NCBI GenBank assembly: GCA_905210875.1
Contig: CAJLYN010000066.1
Coordinates: 1 to 10,358 of the forward strand
Length of the DNA: 10,358 nucleotides
Source: an uncultured Bacteroides sp.
GTDB lineage: Bacteria > Bacteroidota > Bacteroidia > Bacteroidales > UBA11471
Direction: 5' to 3'
The translations under genes were made by a program, and so were the position numbers. The notes beneath the pieces are model-generated. The model searched no databases. It was not told the origin of the DNA and saw only the letters and a program-made list of their open reading frames with translations. Every line of letters begins with the position of its first letter. The first letter of the stretch is position 1. This document shows, one piece after another, positions 1 to 6,586 of the stretch.

Positions 1-43
1 ACAAGGTTTGTGGCGGCGCTTATCGTATATAATGTTACAAATG

Positions 44-511
44 CTACTCGTCGTCTTTATTGATAGGTATTTCCCGATTGAGACTTTGATCAAGCGAAAT
101 CAAGGTTTCGGTCGATACGACACCCGGAATCTGTTGTACGTTGTCGTTGATCAAGTGCATGAGGTGCTCATTATCGCGAGCATACAATTTACACAACATG
201 GTATACGGACCTGTCGTAAAGTGACATTCTACCACTTCGGGAATTTTTTCTAGTTCAGGAACCACATCTTTATACATCGAACCTTTTTCAAGTCGCACAC
301 CAATATAGGTACAGGTTCGATATCCTAAGGTCTTGGGATTGACATGATATCCCGAACCTATAATGACTTTCATATCTATCATGCGCTGTATGCGCTGATG
401 TATGGCCGCTCTGGACACACCGCATTTGGCAGCTACATCTTTCGACGGTATGCGGGCATTGTGCATGATGATTTCCAGAATCTGCTTATCGAGATTATCT
501 ATTTTTTCCAT
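44..511 (-). CDS. Lrp/AsnC family transcriptional regulator
   Basis: A 155-residue protein of the usual Lrp/AsnC length. Residues 5-52 form the N-terminal winged helix-turn-helix: the start LDKQILEII is typical, and the recognition helix lies near VSRAAIHQRIQRM (32-44). The linker IIGSGYHVNP follows. Residues 65-145 form the ligand-binding RAM domain, with VVECHFTTGPYTMLCKLY (93-110) matching the conserved segment that ends its first half. Family members bind DNA as dimers or octamers and often respond to an amino acid; the effector here cannot be read from sequence. The gene has its own promoter (-7 element at 551-558) and an operator-like palindrome at 537-549, which suggests autoregulation (inference). 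It lies downstream of the FKBP operon but is separated from it by a strong terminator. The tail is polar and acidic (NKDDE). The family call is firm; the regulon is unknown. Confidence 0.94.
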   Translation of the reverse strand: MEKIDNLDKQILEIIMHNARIPSKDVAAKCGVSRAAIHQRIQRMIDMKVIIGSGYHVNPKTLGYRTCTYIGVRLEKGSMYKDVVPELEKIPEVVECHFTTGPYTMLCKLYARDNEHLMHLINDNVQQIPGVVSTETLISLDQSLNREIPINKDDE

Positions 512-536
512 ATATATTGAGTTTGGTTTTTGAAGT

Positions 537-549
537 TGTCATTATGACA
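537..549. repeat. Operator-like palindrome at the Lrp-gene transcription start
   Basis: TGTCATTATGACA is a perfect palindrome with 6-base arms around one central base. One mismatch further out, another G-C pair extends it to 535-551. It touches the -7 element and covers the predicted transcription start of the Lrp-family gene, where a bound dimer would block RNA polymerase. The short dyad with an AT centre fits the style of Lrp/AsnC sites, but assigning it to this regulator is inference. Confidence 0.5.
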
Positions 550-550
550 G

Positions 551-558
551 CAAATGTA
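551..558 (-). promoter_or_regulatory. Bacteroidales -7 promoter element of the Lrp-family gene
   Basis: The minus strand reads TACATTTG, an exact match to the Bacteroidota -7 consensus TAnnTTTG. It lies 39 bases before the start codon, so transcription would begin near 545-547. I do not see a convincing -33 TTTG at the usual distance. Confidence 0.6.
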
Positions 559-582
559 ACTATTTTTTCTACAATTATCTTC

Positions 583-594
583 TTTTCTAGAAAA
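583..594. repeat. AT-rich 12-base palindrome upstream of the Lrp-gene promoter
   Basis: TTTTCTAGAAAA is a perfect dyad centred about 45 bases from the palindrome at 537-549 and upstream of the -7 element. It could be a second regulator site or a bent upstream element. In AT-rich DNA it could also arise by chance. Confidence 0.3.
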
Positions 595-636
595 AATTAC
601 ATCTTTTCCATCGAATTGTCTTTTCGTAAAGGAGCC

Positions 637-665
637 AAAAAAATCCCGGGACCCTAAGCCCGGGA
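637..665 (-). terminator. Rho-independent terminator of the FKBP operon
   Basis: On the minus strand, a 7-base stem TCCCGGG / CCCGGGA with an 8-base loop is followed directly by seven T residues. It begins 21 bases after the stop codon of the lipoprotein FKBP gene. It should separate the FKBP operon from the Lrp-family gene, which is read in the same direction. Both arms contain the self-complementary CCCGGG, so other local pairings are possible. Confidence 0.92.
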
Positions 666-686
666 CTTTTCTTGACAATATTGATT

Positions 687-1532
687 TTATTTCTCGATAC
701 TCAACAGTTCAACATCGAATACCATAACGGCATTGGAAGGAACGCTACCGCGACCACGAACACCATATCCCAACTCCGAGGGTATGTAAATCGTGTATTT
801 GGCACCGGGCGACATCAGCATAAGAGCTTCGTTGAAGCCGGGAACCATTTGTCCTACGACCATGAAAACGTTGTCGCTGGCATCAAATTTCGTACCATCG
901 ATAAGGGTACCTTTGTAATTGACTTTTACCTTGCTTCCCTGTTTGGGAGTTGCACCTTTTCCTGCTTTCACCACCTTGTAAAGGAGTCCGCTTTCTGTGG
1001 CTATAACACCTTCTTCTTTTGCTTTCTCGGCCAAGAAGGCTTCACCGTCAGCTTTATTCTTAATAGCCTCTGGCGAAGATTCGAGTTTACGGGTCTCAGC
1101 AGCCATGGCCAGTGTACGGTATGACATCTGCGCAGTCATGGGCGACATCAACATGGTCGAGTCATTATTCAACGCAGCACAGAATGCTGCCATATACACA
1201 TCTTTATTAACGGTGATTCCCAGTTGTTCCGACATCTGCTTCAACTGTTGTTTGAGTCCCGAGGCAAACGAGAAGCCTACTTCATAAGAGAATTGGGCCG
1301 AGTCACTGTACAATGCTTTGCGAGCACCTTTTATAAACTGATCCATATCGACGGGTTGTCCCAGGTTTTTAATTCCATTGGTCACATCGTTTCCGGTAAG
1401 CACGCCGACAGCATAAATCAACGAATCGGAAGCGTTGGTCAAGTCTTTTACAGGCTTTACATTGTTGCACGATGTAAAAGATACAGCCGCTATTCCAAGA
1501 GCGGCCATCAAACAAATAGCTGTTTTTTTCAT
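687..1532 (-). CDS. FKBP-type peptidyl-prolyl cis-trans isomerase, lipoprotein
   Basis: A 281-residue isomerase or chaperone of the Mip/FkpA type. Residues 1-21 are a lipoprotein signal (MKK, hydrophobic core) ending in a relaxed lipobox FTSC with Cys22, so the mature protein is probably membrane-anchored and faces the periplasm. Residues 36-150 hold two copies of a dimerisation-like unit: SLIYAVGVLTGN...FIKGARKAL (37-74) and FSYEVGFSFASG...YMAAFCAAL (81-121). A charged linker (150-175) leads to the FKBP domain (176-280). The pocket keeps Tyr206, Phe216, Asp217, Tyr256 and Phe272. The floor Trp is Phe233, the Val-Ile pair is Met229-Val230, and the loop after FDAS is four residues shorter than in the neighbour. 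It is the second gene of an operon, 11 bases after the other FKBP. Catalytic activity may be reduced (inference); the family is certain. Confidence 0.95.
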   Translation of the reverse strand: MKKTAICLMAALGIAAVSFTSCNNVKPVKDLTNASDSLIYAVGVLTGNDVTNGIKNLGQPVDMDQFIKGARKALYSDSAQFSYEVGFSFASGLKQQLKQMSEQLGITVNKDVYMAAFCAALNNDSTMLMSPMTAQMSYRTLAMAAETRKLESSPEAIKNKADGEAFLAEKAKEEGVIATESGLLYKVVKAGKGATPKQGSKVKVNYKGTLIDGTKFDASDNVFMVVGQMVPGFNEALMLMSPGAKYTIYIPSELGYGVRGRGSVPSNAVMVFDVELLSIEK

Positions 1533-1543
1533 TGTTTTTTGTA

Positions 1544-2128
1544 TTAAAGTATTTTTATAAGTTCTACATCAAATATAAGTGTGGCATTTGGGCCAATCTT
1601 GTCACCTGCCCCATGTTTTCCATAAGCCAAATCCGAGGGGATAAAGAGTCTCCACTTCGAGCCTTCGGGCATGAGTTGCAATGCCTCTACCCAACCCGCA
1701 ATGACCTGATTGACTCCAAACACGGCAGGAGTACCTCGCTGTACCGAACTGTCAAAAACGGTACCGTCGATGAGTGTTCCATGGTAATGACACTGTACTT
1801 TGTCGGTGGCTTTGGGACGACGTCCAGTACCCTCCTTCAATATCTCATATTGCAATCCACTGGGCAAAACAACCACACCGGGGCGTTTTTTGTTCTCGGC
1901 CAAGAAGGCCTCTCCGGCTGCCCGGTTTTTCTCATCAAGTTCTTGTTGCAAACGGGTAAAATAGTCATTTATCACCTGCTTCGCCTCATCGTAAGTCATC
2001 TCTGGCTTTGCGCCTTCATAAACAGCCTGCACGCCGCGGGCAAAATCTTCTACTGTCAGGGTTTCTATACCCGAAGCTTTAAAGTTATTACCCATACTCA
2101 TTCCCAAGGCATAACTCAACTTATCCAT
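1544..2128 (-). CDS. FKBP-type peptidyl-prolyl cis-trans isomerase (Mip-like, no signal peptide)
   Basis: A 194-residue FKBP that catalyses cis-trans isomerisation of Xaa-Pro bonds. Residues 1-40 are a short Mip/FkpA-type N-terminal dimerisation unit (DKLSYALGMSMGNNF...FARGVQAVY). A charged helix at 45-80 leads to the FKBP domain at 85-194. All standard pocket residues are visible: Tyr115, Phe125, Asp126, Phe137, Val142-Ile143, Trp146, Tyr169 and Phe186, so it should be active. There is no signal peptide at this start, and the A-rich stretch upstream of the ATG is typical of Bacteroidota starts, so a cytoplasmic location is likely. It is the first gene of a two-gene operon with the lipoprotein FKBP. 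The two share GEAFLAE and SGLxY landmarks and a 17-base identical stretch (1024-1040 and 1893-1909), which indicates a tandem duplication followed by divergence in location. Confidence 0.95.
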   Translation of the reverse strand: MDKLSYALGMSMGNNFKASGIETLTVEDFARGVQAVYEGAKPEMTYDEAKQVINDYFTRLQQELDEKNRAAGEAFLAENKKRPGVVVLPSGLQYEILKEGTGRRPKATDKVQCHYHGTLIDGTVFDSSVQRGTPAVFGVNQVIAGWVEALQLMPEGSKWRLFIPSDLAYGKHGAGDKIGPNATLIFDVELIKIL

Positions 2129-2159
2129 AAATTTTTTCTTTTTTGTTACAAAACGACAT

Positions 2160-2187
2160 AAAAAAGTTTCTTCTCAGGGAAGAAACT
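2160..2187 (-). promoter_or_regulatory. Leader hairpin with U-tract before the FKBP operon
   Basis: On the minus strand a perfect 9-base stem AGTTTCTTC / GAAGAAACT encloses a 5-base loop (CCTGA). It runs into six T residues, the first of which lies in the stem. The shape is that of a weak intrinsic terminator, but it lies about 40 bases before the start codon of the first FKBP gene, with no upstream gene in this direction to terminate. It could be an attenuator or a 5'-end stabilising hairpin. Confidence 0.5.
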
Positions 2188-2191
2188 CTGG

Positions 2192-2199
2192 CGAAGATA
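2192..2199 (-). promoter_or_regulatory. Probable -7 promoter element of the FKBP operon
   Basis: The minus strand reads TATCTTCG, one mismatch from TAnnTTTG. If used, transcription starts near 2187, so the hairpin at 2160-2187 would be at the very 5' end of the mRNA. No better match lies between this gene and the divergent sirtuin gene. Confidence 0.4.
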
Positions 2200-2244
2200 A
2201 GACTTTTATTACATAGATTCTATTTTTTGATGCAAAAAAATCAT

Positions 2245-2252
2245 TAATTTTG
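2245..2252 (+). promoter_or_regulatory. -7 promoter element of the sirtuin gene
   Basis: TAATTTTG matches the Bacteroidota consensus TAnnTTTG exactly and lies 50 bases before the start codon. A TTTG at 2226-2229 is upstream, but the 15-base gap is shorter than the usual spacing, so the -33 element is uncertain. An 11-base dyad, ATAGATTCTAT (2213-2223), lies between this element and the divergent FKBP promoter and could be a shared site. Confidence 0.6.
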
Positions 2253-2260
2253 CCATAAAC

Positions 2261-2278
2261 GACGGTACAATTTCCGTC
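2261..2278 (+). repeat. Small hairpin in the sirtuin leader
   Basis: GACGG and CCGTC form a 5-base stem with an 8-base loop right after the predicted transcription start of the sirtuin gene. No T-run follows, so it is not a terminator. It may stabilise the 5' end, or it may be a chance dyad. Confidence 0.3.
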
Positions 2279-2302
2279 TTAACTCTTAATCGGGAAAGAC
2301 TT

Positions 2303-3007
2303 ATGGCAACAAAGAAACGACTGGTCGTACTTACTGGCGCCGGAATGAGCGCTGAAAGCGGTCTTGCCGTGTTTCGCGGCAGCAACGGATTGTGGTCGGG
2401 GTACCGCATTGAAGATGTGGCTACCCCCGAAGGCTGGGCTCGAAATCCACAGCAAGTTCTTGATTTCTATAATGCCCGACGTAGTGAACTTCTTACAGTA
2501 AAACCCAACGAGGGACACAAAGGGCTGGCTGCTCTTGAACGAGACTTTGATGTATGCATCATTACCCAGAATGTCGACAATCTGCACGAACAGGCAGGCA
2601 GTTCTCACATCATACATCTGCACGGCGAACTGATGAAGGTACGTTCTTCTTGCGATGAAAATCTCATCTATGATGTATCTCCGGAACATCTCGACACCCA
2701 ATTAGGAGACTTATGCGAAAAGGGATCGCAATTGCGCCCTCACATCGTATGGTTTGGCGAGGCCGTACCACATATTGAACCGGCTATCGAGGAGGTGGAA
2801 CGTGCCGATATTTTTGTCGTCATAGGAACGTCTCTGAATGTCTACCCGGCAGCGGGGTTGTTACGTTATGTTCCCAACGGCGTACCGGTATTTCTCATCG
2901 ACCCCAACCCGGTAAACGATGTAAGCGGGCGTGTTACACAAGTCATACAGAAAGGTGCCAGTGAAGGAGTAAAAATCCTGACTGAGGCTCTACAAGCTTA
3001 TAAATAA
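2303..3007 (+). CDS. cobB: NAD-dependent protein deacylase (sirtuin, class III type)
   Basis: A 234-residue sirtuin that removes acyl groups from lysines using NAD+, giving nicotinamide and O-acyl-ADP-ribose, in the cytoplasm. The Rossmann-fold NAD motifs are GAGMSAESGL (12-21), TQNVDNLH (88-95) and GTSLNVYP (175-182). The catalytic base is His107 in HLHGEL. Tyr56 and Arg59 (FYNAR) form the YxxR pair that recognises succinyl and malonyl groups in SIRT5/CobB-type enzymes, so desuccinylation as well as deacetylation is expected. The zinc-ribbon region (112-144) is degenerate: only Cys117 and Cys138 remain of the usual four cysteines, while the following LRPHIVWFGE is intact. The gene has its own promoter and is convergent with the esterase gene, with 9 bases between stop codons. 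The family is certain; the zinc status is open. Confidence 0.95.
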   Translation: MATKKRLVVLTGAGMSAESGLAVFRGSNGLWSGYRIEDVATPEGWARNPQQVLDFYNARRSELLTVKPNEGHKGLAALERDFDVCIITQNVDNLHEQAGSSHIIHLHGELMKVRSSCDENLIYDVSPEHLDTQLGDLCEKGSQLRPHIVWFGEAVPHIEPAIEEVERADIFVVIGTSLNVYPAAGLLRYVPNGVPVFLIDPNPVNDVSGRVTQVIQKGASEGVKILTEALQAYK

Positions 3008-3012
3008 AGCTT
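2994..3012. repeat. AAGCTT inverted repeat at the convergent gene ends
   Basis: Two AAGCTT copies (2994-2999 and 3007-3012) flank a 7-base AT spacer and can pair as a 6-base stem on either strand. The dyad spans the sirtuin stop codon, just outside the esterase stop. It might act as a weak bidirectional terminator, but there is no clean T-run on either side. Confidence 0.3.
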
Positions 3013-3016
3013 CTCA

Positions 3017-3916
3017 CTATTCTTTCGTACCAAAGGAAGAACCGGAGATAAATATCCTTGACACATATGGCAAGCAGATATAGAGTGCCGAATGCCAATA
3101 TTCCCACACGTGTCCGCCATCACGCACCCTGAATTGGCAGGGTACTGCGGCATTGCGCATGGCCTGATAAAATTCGATATTACGGTCAAGTAAGAAATCA
3201 TCATCTCCACAATCGACAAACCACGAAACCGTGCGCAATGAGTCGAGGCGAGTTTCATCAGCCTCCCGGACATACCTTATGCAGTCATGGTCGATAACCG
3301 AACGGGTGAGTATAGCCATCTTGTCGTAAGGGTTTTGAGGTTCTATCATTCCCCTCTGTGGTATGGTCATCAACGCACTCATGGCATAGACGGCACAAAA
3401 CATATCGCTATGACGCTGTCCATAAGAGACAGCTCCACCCCCACCCATTGAAAGACCGGCTATGGCACGGCAGGCCTTGGTACCGACTATATGGTAACGA
3501 TGTTCAACAGTCGGCAAAAATTCTGTAAAAAAGAAGGTCTCATAAGGCCAACCGGGCATGTCGAAATAGCCATTCCACACCGTGCGCACATCACCACCGG
3601 CCTCGGGTGAAACGACAACCATGTCACAAACGGAACCCTCGGCTATCAATAAATTCATGACATCGGCCAAATGGGCTCGCTTGGGCCACATCGTATGGGT
3701 ATCGCTCAACCCATGCAACAAATAGAGTATCGGATATTCCCGACCTGTCGGGTCATAATTCGGCGGTAGATAAACCGAATATCTGCGCCAGGCATTTAAC
3801 GCCTCGCTATATATCGAGTCTTCGACAATACGTCCGGCCGAAGATTGCGGATAAGCTACTTGAACATAGTTACTCAACAACAAGACGAATATTCCCAATA
3901 AAAAAGTCTTTTGCAT
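3017..3916 (-). CDS. Secreted alpha/beta-hydrolase esterase (esterase D / CE1-like)
   Basis: A 299-residue protein of the 'putative esterase' family (PF00756 type), which includes feruloyl and acetylxylan esterases and S-formylglutathione hydrolase. Residues 1-23 are a signal peptide, so it acts in the periplasm or outside. The fold landmarks are YLLHGLSDTHTMW (65-77), the nucleophile elbow GLSMGGGG with Ser156, an acidic cluster DCGDDD (235-240) that probably holds the catalytic Asp, and catalytic His269 in GGHVWEYW. All triad elements are present and the length is normal. The substrate cannot be read from sequence: a carbohydrate ester is likely in this lineage, but an acyl-transfer or other role is possible. 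It follows the glycogen operon on the same strand, but a strong terminator intervenes and I see no good -7 element in the 78-base gap, so how it is transcribed is unclear. Confidence 0.87.
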   Translation of the reverse strand: MQKTFLLGIFVLLLSNYVQVAYPQSSAGRIVEDSIYSEALNAWRRYSVYLPPNYDPTGREYPILYLLHGLSDTHTMWPKRAHLADVMNLLIAEGSVCDMVVVSPEAGGDVRTVWNGYFDMPGWPYETFFFTEFLPTVEHRYHIVGTKACRAIAGLSMGGGGAVSYGQRHSDMFCAVYAMSALMTIPQRGMIEPQNPYDKMAILTRSVIDHDCIRYVREADETRLDSLRTVSWFVDCGDDDFLLDRNIEFYQAMRNAAVPCQFRVRDGGHVWEYWHSALYICLPYVSRIFISGSSFGTKE

Positions 3917-3928
3917 AATAAATCTTAT

Positions 3929-3962
3929 AAAAAGTATGGGGGCACACTTATCGGTACCCCCA
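3929..3962 (-). terminator. Rho-independent terminator of the glycogen operon
   Basis: On the minus strand the stem TGGGGGTAC / GTGCCCCCA has nine pairs including one T-G wobble, with an 8-base loop. TAC and then five T residues follow. It starts 33 bases after the phosphorylase stop codon and ends 13 bases before the esterase start codon. Confidence 0.82.
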
Positions 3963-3994
3963 CACTACAATTTCTATTTTACGCTCTAATATTA

Positions 3995-6550
3995 TTAGAA
4001 CCAACGTACATAGGCAAAGTCCTGACGGTGGGGCAGATCGGGATTTTGGGGGAAGAGGCGGAATGCATATTTGAAGATTCCGGCCACATTGACCTCATAG
4101 CTCAATGCATAGGTTACCAAATCACCCTCGGTCTTCACCTCGTTCATCTCTGTTACGACATAGGGCTGTTGCTGTCCGTCGATAACTTGCGAAACAACAA
4201 GCTCTACGCCCAGACAGTCGGGCAATCCTTTACGGTCGATGGTGACCGAGATGTCATAGGTTTCTCCGGCACACGACTTGTATAAGAGTTCTTCGGGAAG
4301 ATTTATTTCCTTTATCTCAATCTGATCCCATTTGTCGACAACCATTTGTTTCCATGCGGCAATTTCCTTGGCTTTCTTGTAATTGTCGGCCATAAGGAGT
4401 TTCGAGCGCTTGGCTTCCTTGGCATAGAATCGGTCGATATAATCTTTGAGCATACGGTTCATCGTAAACTCGGGAGCAATCTGGGCGATCGAATTTTTGA
4501 TGTACTGTATCCACTCGGGCGAATAGCCTTTGCTGTTTTTGGCAAAATAAAGCGGTACAATCTCGTTTTCGAGCATGGCATAAATGGTAGCGGCATCGAG
4601 CTGGTCTTGATTGCTTTGCTCTTGGAATGTTCGCTTATCGGTCAACGCCCAACCGGCACCTTTCTTGTAACCCTCATACCACCAACCGTCGAGTACCGAG
4701 AAGTTAAGCACACCGTTCATTTCGGCTTTCTCTCCCGATGTTCCGGAGGCTTCGAGAGGACGGGTAGGCGTATTCAGCCAAATATCTACACCCGAAACCA
4801 AACGTTTGGCTACCTGCATATCATAATTTTCAAGGAAAATTATTTTACCCAAGAACTCCGGACGACGCGAAATCTCAACAATGCGCTTGATGAGGTCTTG
4901 GCCTGCACCATCGGCAGGGTGTGCTTTGCCAGAGAAAATAAACTGGACAGGATATTGAGGGTTATTAACAATCTTGGATAGACGTTCAAGGTCGGTAAAG
5001 AGCAGATGTGCCCGCTTGTATGTGGCAAAACGACGGGCAAACCCGATAAGAAGGGCATTAGGGTTGATGCGTTCAAGAATGGAAACCACACGTGAAGGAT
5101 CGCCTTGATTTTTAATCCACTTATCGCGGAATTCTTCACGCACAAAGTCTATCAACTTATTTTTCATCATTTGACGCATGTTCCAAATCTCCTCATCGGG
5201 AACATCGTAAATCTTCTTCCACAACGAGCGATCATTCTGGTGTGAAAAGAAATAGGGGCCAAAATGATTCATATAAAACTCTTTCCATTCCGAAGCTGCC
5301 CATGTAGGCATATGCACACCGTTGGTTACATAGCTCACATGCAACTCCTCGGGCGAATATCCTTTCCAGATAGGCTGGAACATACGTTGCGATACTTTTC
5401 CGTGCAACCAACTTACCCCATTTACTTCTTGGCAGGTATTGCAGGCAAATACGCTCATACAGAATTTTTCGCCGGTACCAGGATTTTCACGTCCCATGTC
5501 CATCAAATCGCCAAACGAAATTCCCAGTTTGGCAGGGAATTCTCCCATGTATTTTCCGAAGAGCGACTCATCGAAATAGTCATGTCCGGCAGGTACGGGG
5601 GTGTGTACCGTATAGAGCGACGAGGCACGCACCACTTCGAGGGCCTCTGCAAACGAAAGTTTTTCGTCTTGAATATAATCGACAAGACGTTGTACATTGA
5701 TAAGTGCGGCATGACCTTCGTTGCAATGGTAAACATCTTTCTTGATACCTAGGCGTTTAAGCATAAGAATACCTCCAATACCGAGCAGGTACTCTTGCTT
5801 CATGCGGTTCTCCCAATCACCACCATAAAGTTGATATGTGATGGAACGGTCATATTCACTATTGAGTTCCAGGTCGGTATCCATGAGATACAACGAAACA
5901 CGGCCCACATTCACACGCCAAATGTTGGCATAGACGACACGTCCGGGATAGGGAACTTCAAGAATGATGGGGTGTCCGTTTTCATCGACAACCTGTTCAA
6001 TAGGCAGTTGGTCAAAATTTTGAGGCTCGTAATTGGCCAATTGCTGGCCGTTCATGGAAAGGGTCTGGGTAAAATATCCATAACGATAAAGAAATCCCAC
6101 AGCAACCATATCGATGTTGCTATCACTGGCTTCTTTCAGATAATCTCCGGCCAAGATTCCCAATCCACCGGAATAAATCTTCAACACATTTGCCAATCCA
6201 TATTCCATACTGAAATAGGCTACCGAAGGCAGATCGGTCGAAGGTTTTTCATCTATATATTCACGGAACTTTTCGTATTCGGTCTGTATAGTCTTCATCA
6301 TGGCTTTGTCGGCCACAATTTCCTCCAACCGCTCATAGCTGACCCTATCAAGCATCATCACGGGATTTCCGTTTACGGCTTTCCATATTTCAGGGTCAAT
6401 CGATTTAAACATAGAAAGGGCTTCATTGTTCCAAACCCACCAAATGTTCCGCGCCATTTCCTGCAAAACATTCAGTTGTGCCGGCATACGCGACTCTACT
6501 TTTATGTCTCTCCACACAGGAGTATTGGTATTACTTACTTGTACTTTCAT
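3995..6550 (-). CDS. glgP: Alpha-glucan phosphorylase (GT35, DUF3417-containing type)
   Basis: An 851-residue PLP enzyme that releases glucose 1-phosphate from the non-reducing ends of glycogen in the cytoplasm. The N-terminal segment (about 13-125) is the DUF3417-like region, with [14 protein letters not shown] (35-48) and YFSMEYGL (112-119). The catalytic domains follow, with [18 protein letters not shown] (126-143), CNEGHAAL (276-283), HTPVPAGHD (316-324), [11 protein letters not shown] (504-514), SGKAHPAD (540-547) and the PLP-site motif [14 protein letters not shown] (600-613), with Lys608 as the likely Schiff-base lysine. A beta-rich tail (about 760-850) closes the protein. This is the shorter bacterial/archaeal class rather than the E. 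coli GlgP/MalP class. It is the second gene after glycogen synthase, 36 bases away and with no terminator between, so probably co-transcribed. Specificity for glycogen over maltodextrin is inferred from the neighbour. Confidence 0.95.
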   Translation of the reverse strand: MKVQVSNTNTPVWRDIKVESRMPAQLNVLQEMARNIWWVWNNEALSMFKSIDPEIWKAVNGNPVMMLDRVSYERLEEIVADKAMMKTIQTEYEKFREYIDEKPSTDLPSVAYFSMEYGLANVLKIYSGGLGILAGDYLKEASDSNIDMVAVGFLYRYGYFTQTLSMNGQQLANYEPQNFDQLPIEQVVDENGHPIILEVPYPGRVVYANIWRVNVGRVSLYLMDTDLELNSEYDRSITYQLYGGDWENRMKQEYLLGIGGILMLKRLGIKKDVYHCNEGHAALINVQRLVDYIQDEKLSFAEALEVVRASSLYTVHTPVPAGHDYFDESLFGKYMGEFPAKLGISFGDLMDMGRENPGTGEKFCMSVFACNTCQEVNGVSWLHGKVSQRMFQPIWKGYSPEELHVSYVTNGVHMPTWAASEWKEFYMNHFGPYFFSHQNDRSLWKKIYDVPDEEIWNMRQMMKNKLIDFVREEFRDKWIKNQGDPSRVVSILERINPNALLIGFARRFATYKRAHLLFTDLERLSKIVNNPQYPVQFIFSGKAHPADGAGQDLIKRIVEISRRPEFLGKIIFLENYDMQVAKRLVSGVDIWLNTPTRPLEASGTSGEKAEMNGVLNFSVLDGWWYEGYKKGAGWALTDKRTFQEQSNQDQLDAATIYAMLENEIVPLYFAKNSKGYSPEWIQYIKNSIAQIAPEFTMNRMLKDYIDRFYAKEAKRSKLLMADNYKKAKEIAAWKQMVVDKWDQIEIKEINLPEELLYKSCAGETYDISVTIDRKGLPDCLGVELVVSQVIDGQQQPYVVTEMNEVKTEGDLVTYALSYEVNVAGIFKYAFRLFPQNPDLPHRQDFAYVRWF

Positions 6551-6586
6551 AATGCTATGATATTGGTGTGTAATATTTCTTGTTTA

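Noticed and set aside
1..43. A gene or terminator downstream of the Lrp-family stop codon
   Set aside because: Only 43 bases are available and they show no hairpin, T-run or coding signal that can be supported.
1532..2161. A 209-codon plus-strand frame opposite the cytoplasmic FKBP gene
   Set aside because: The minus strand encodes a complete FKBP with every pocket residue, and the plus-strand translation is low-complexity and resembles nothing known to me.
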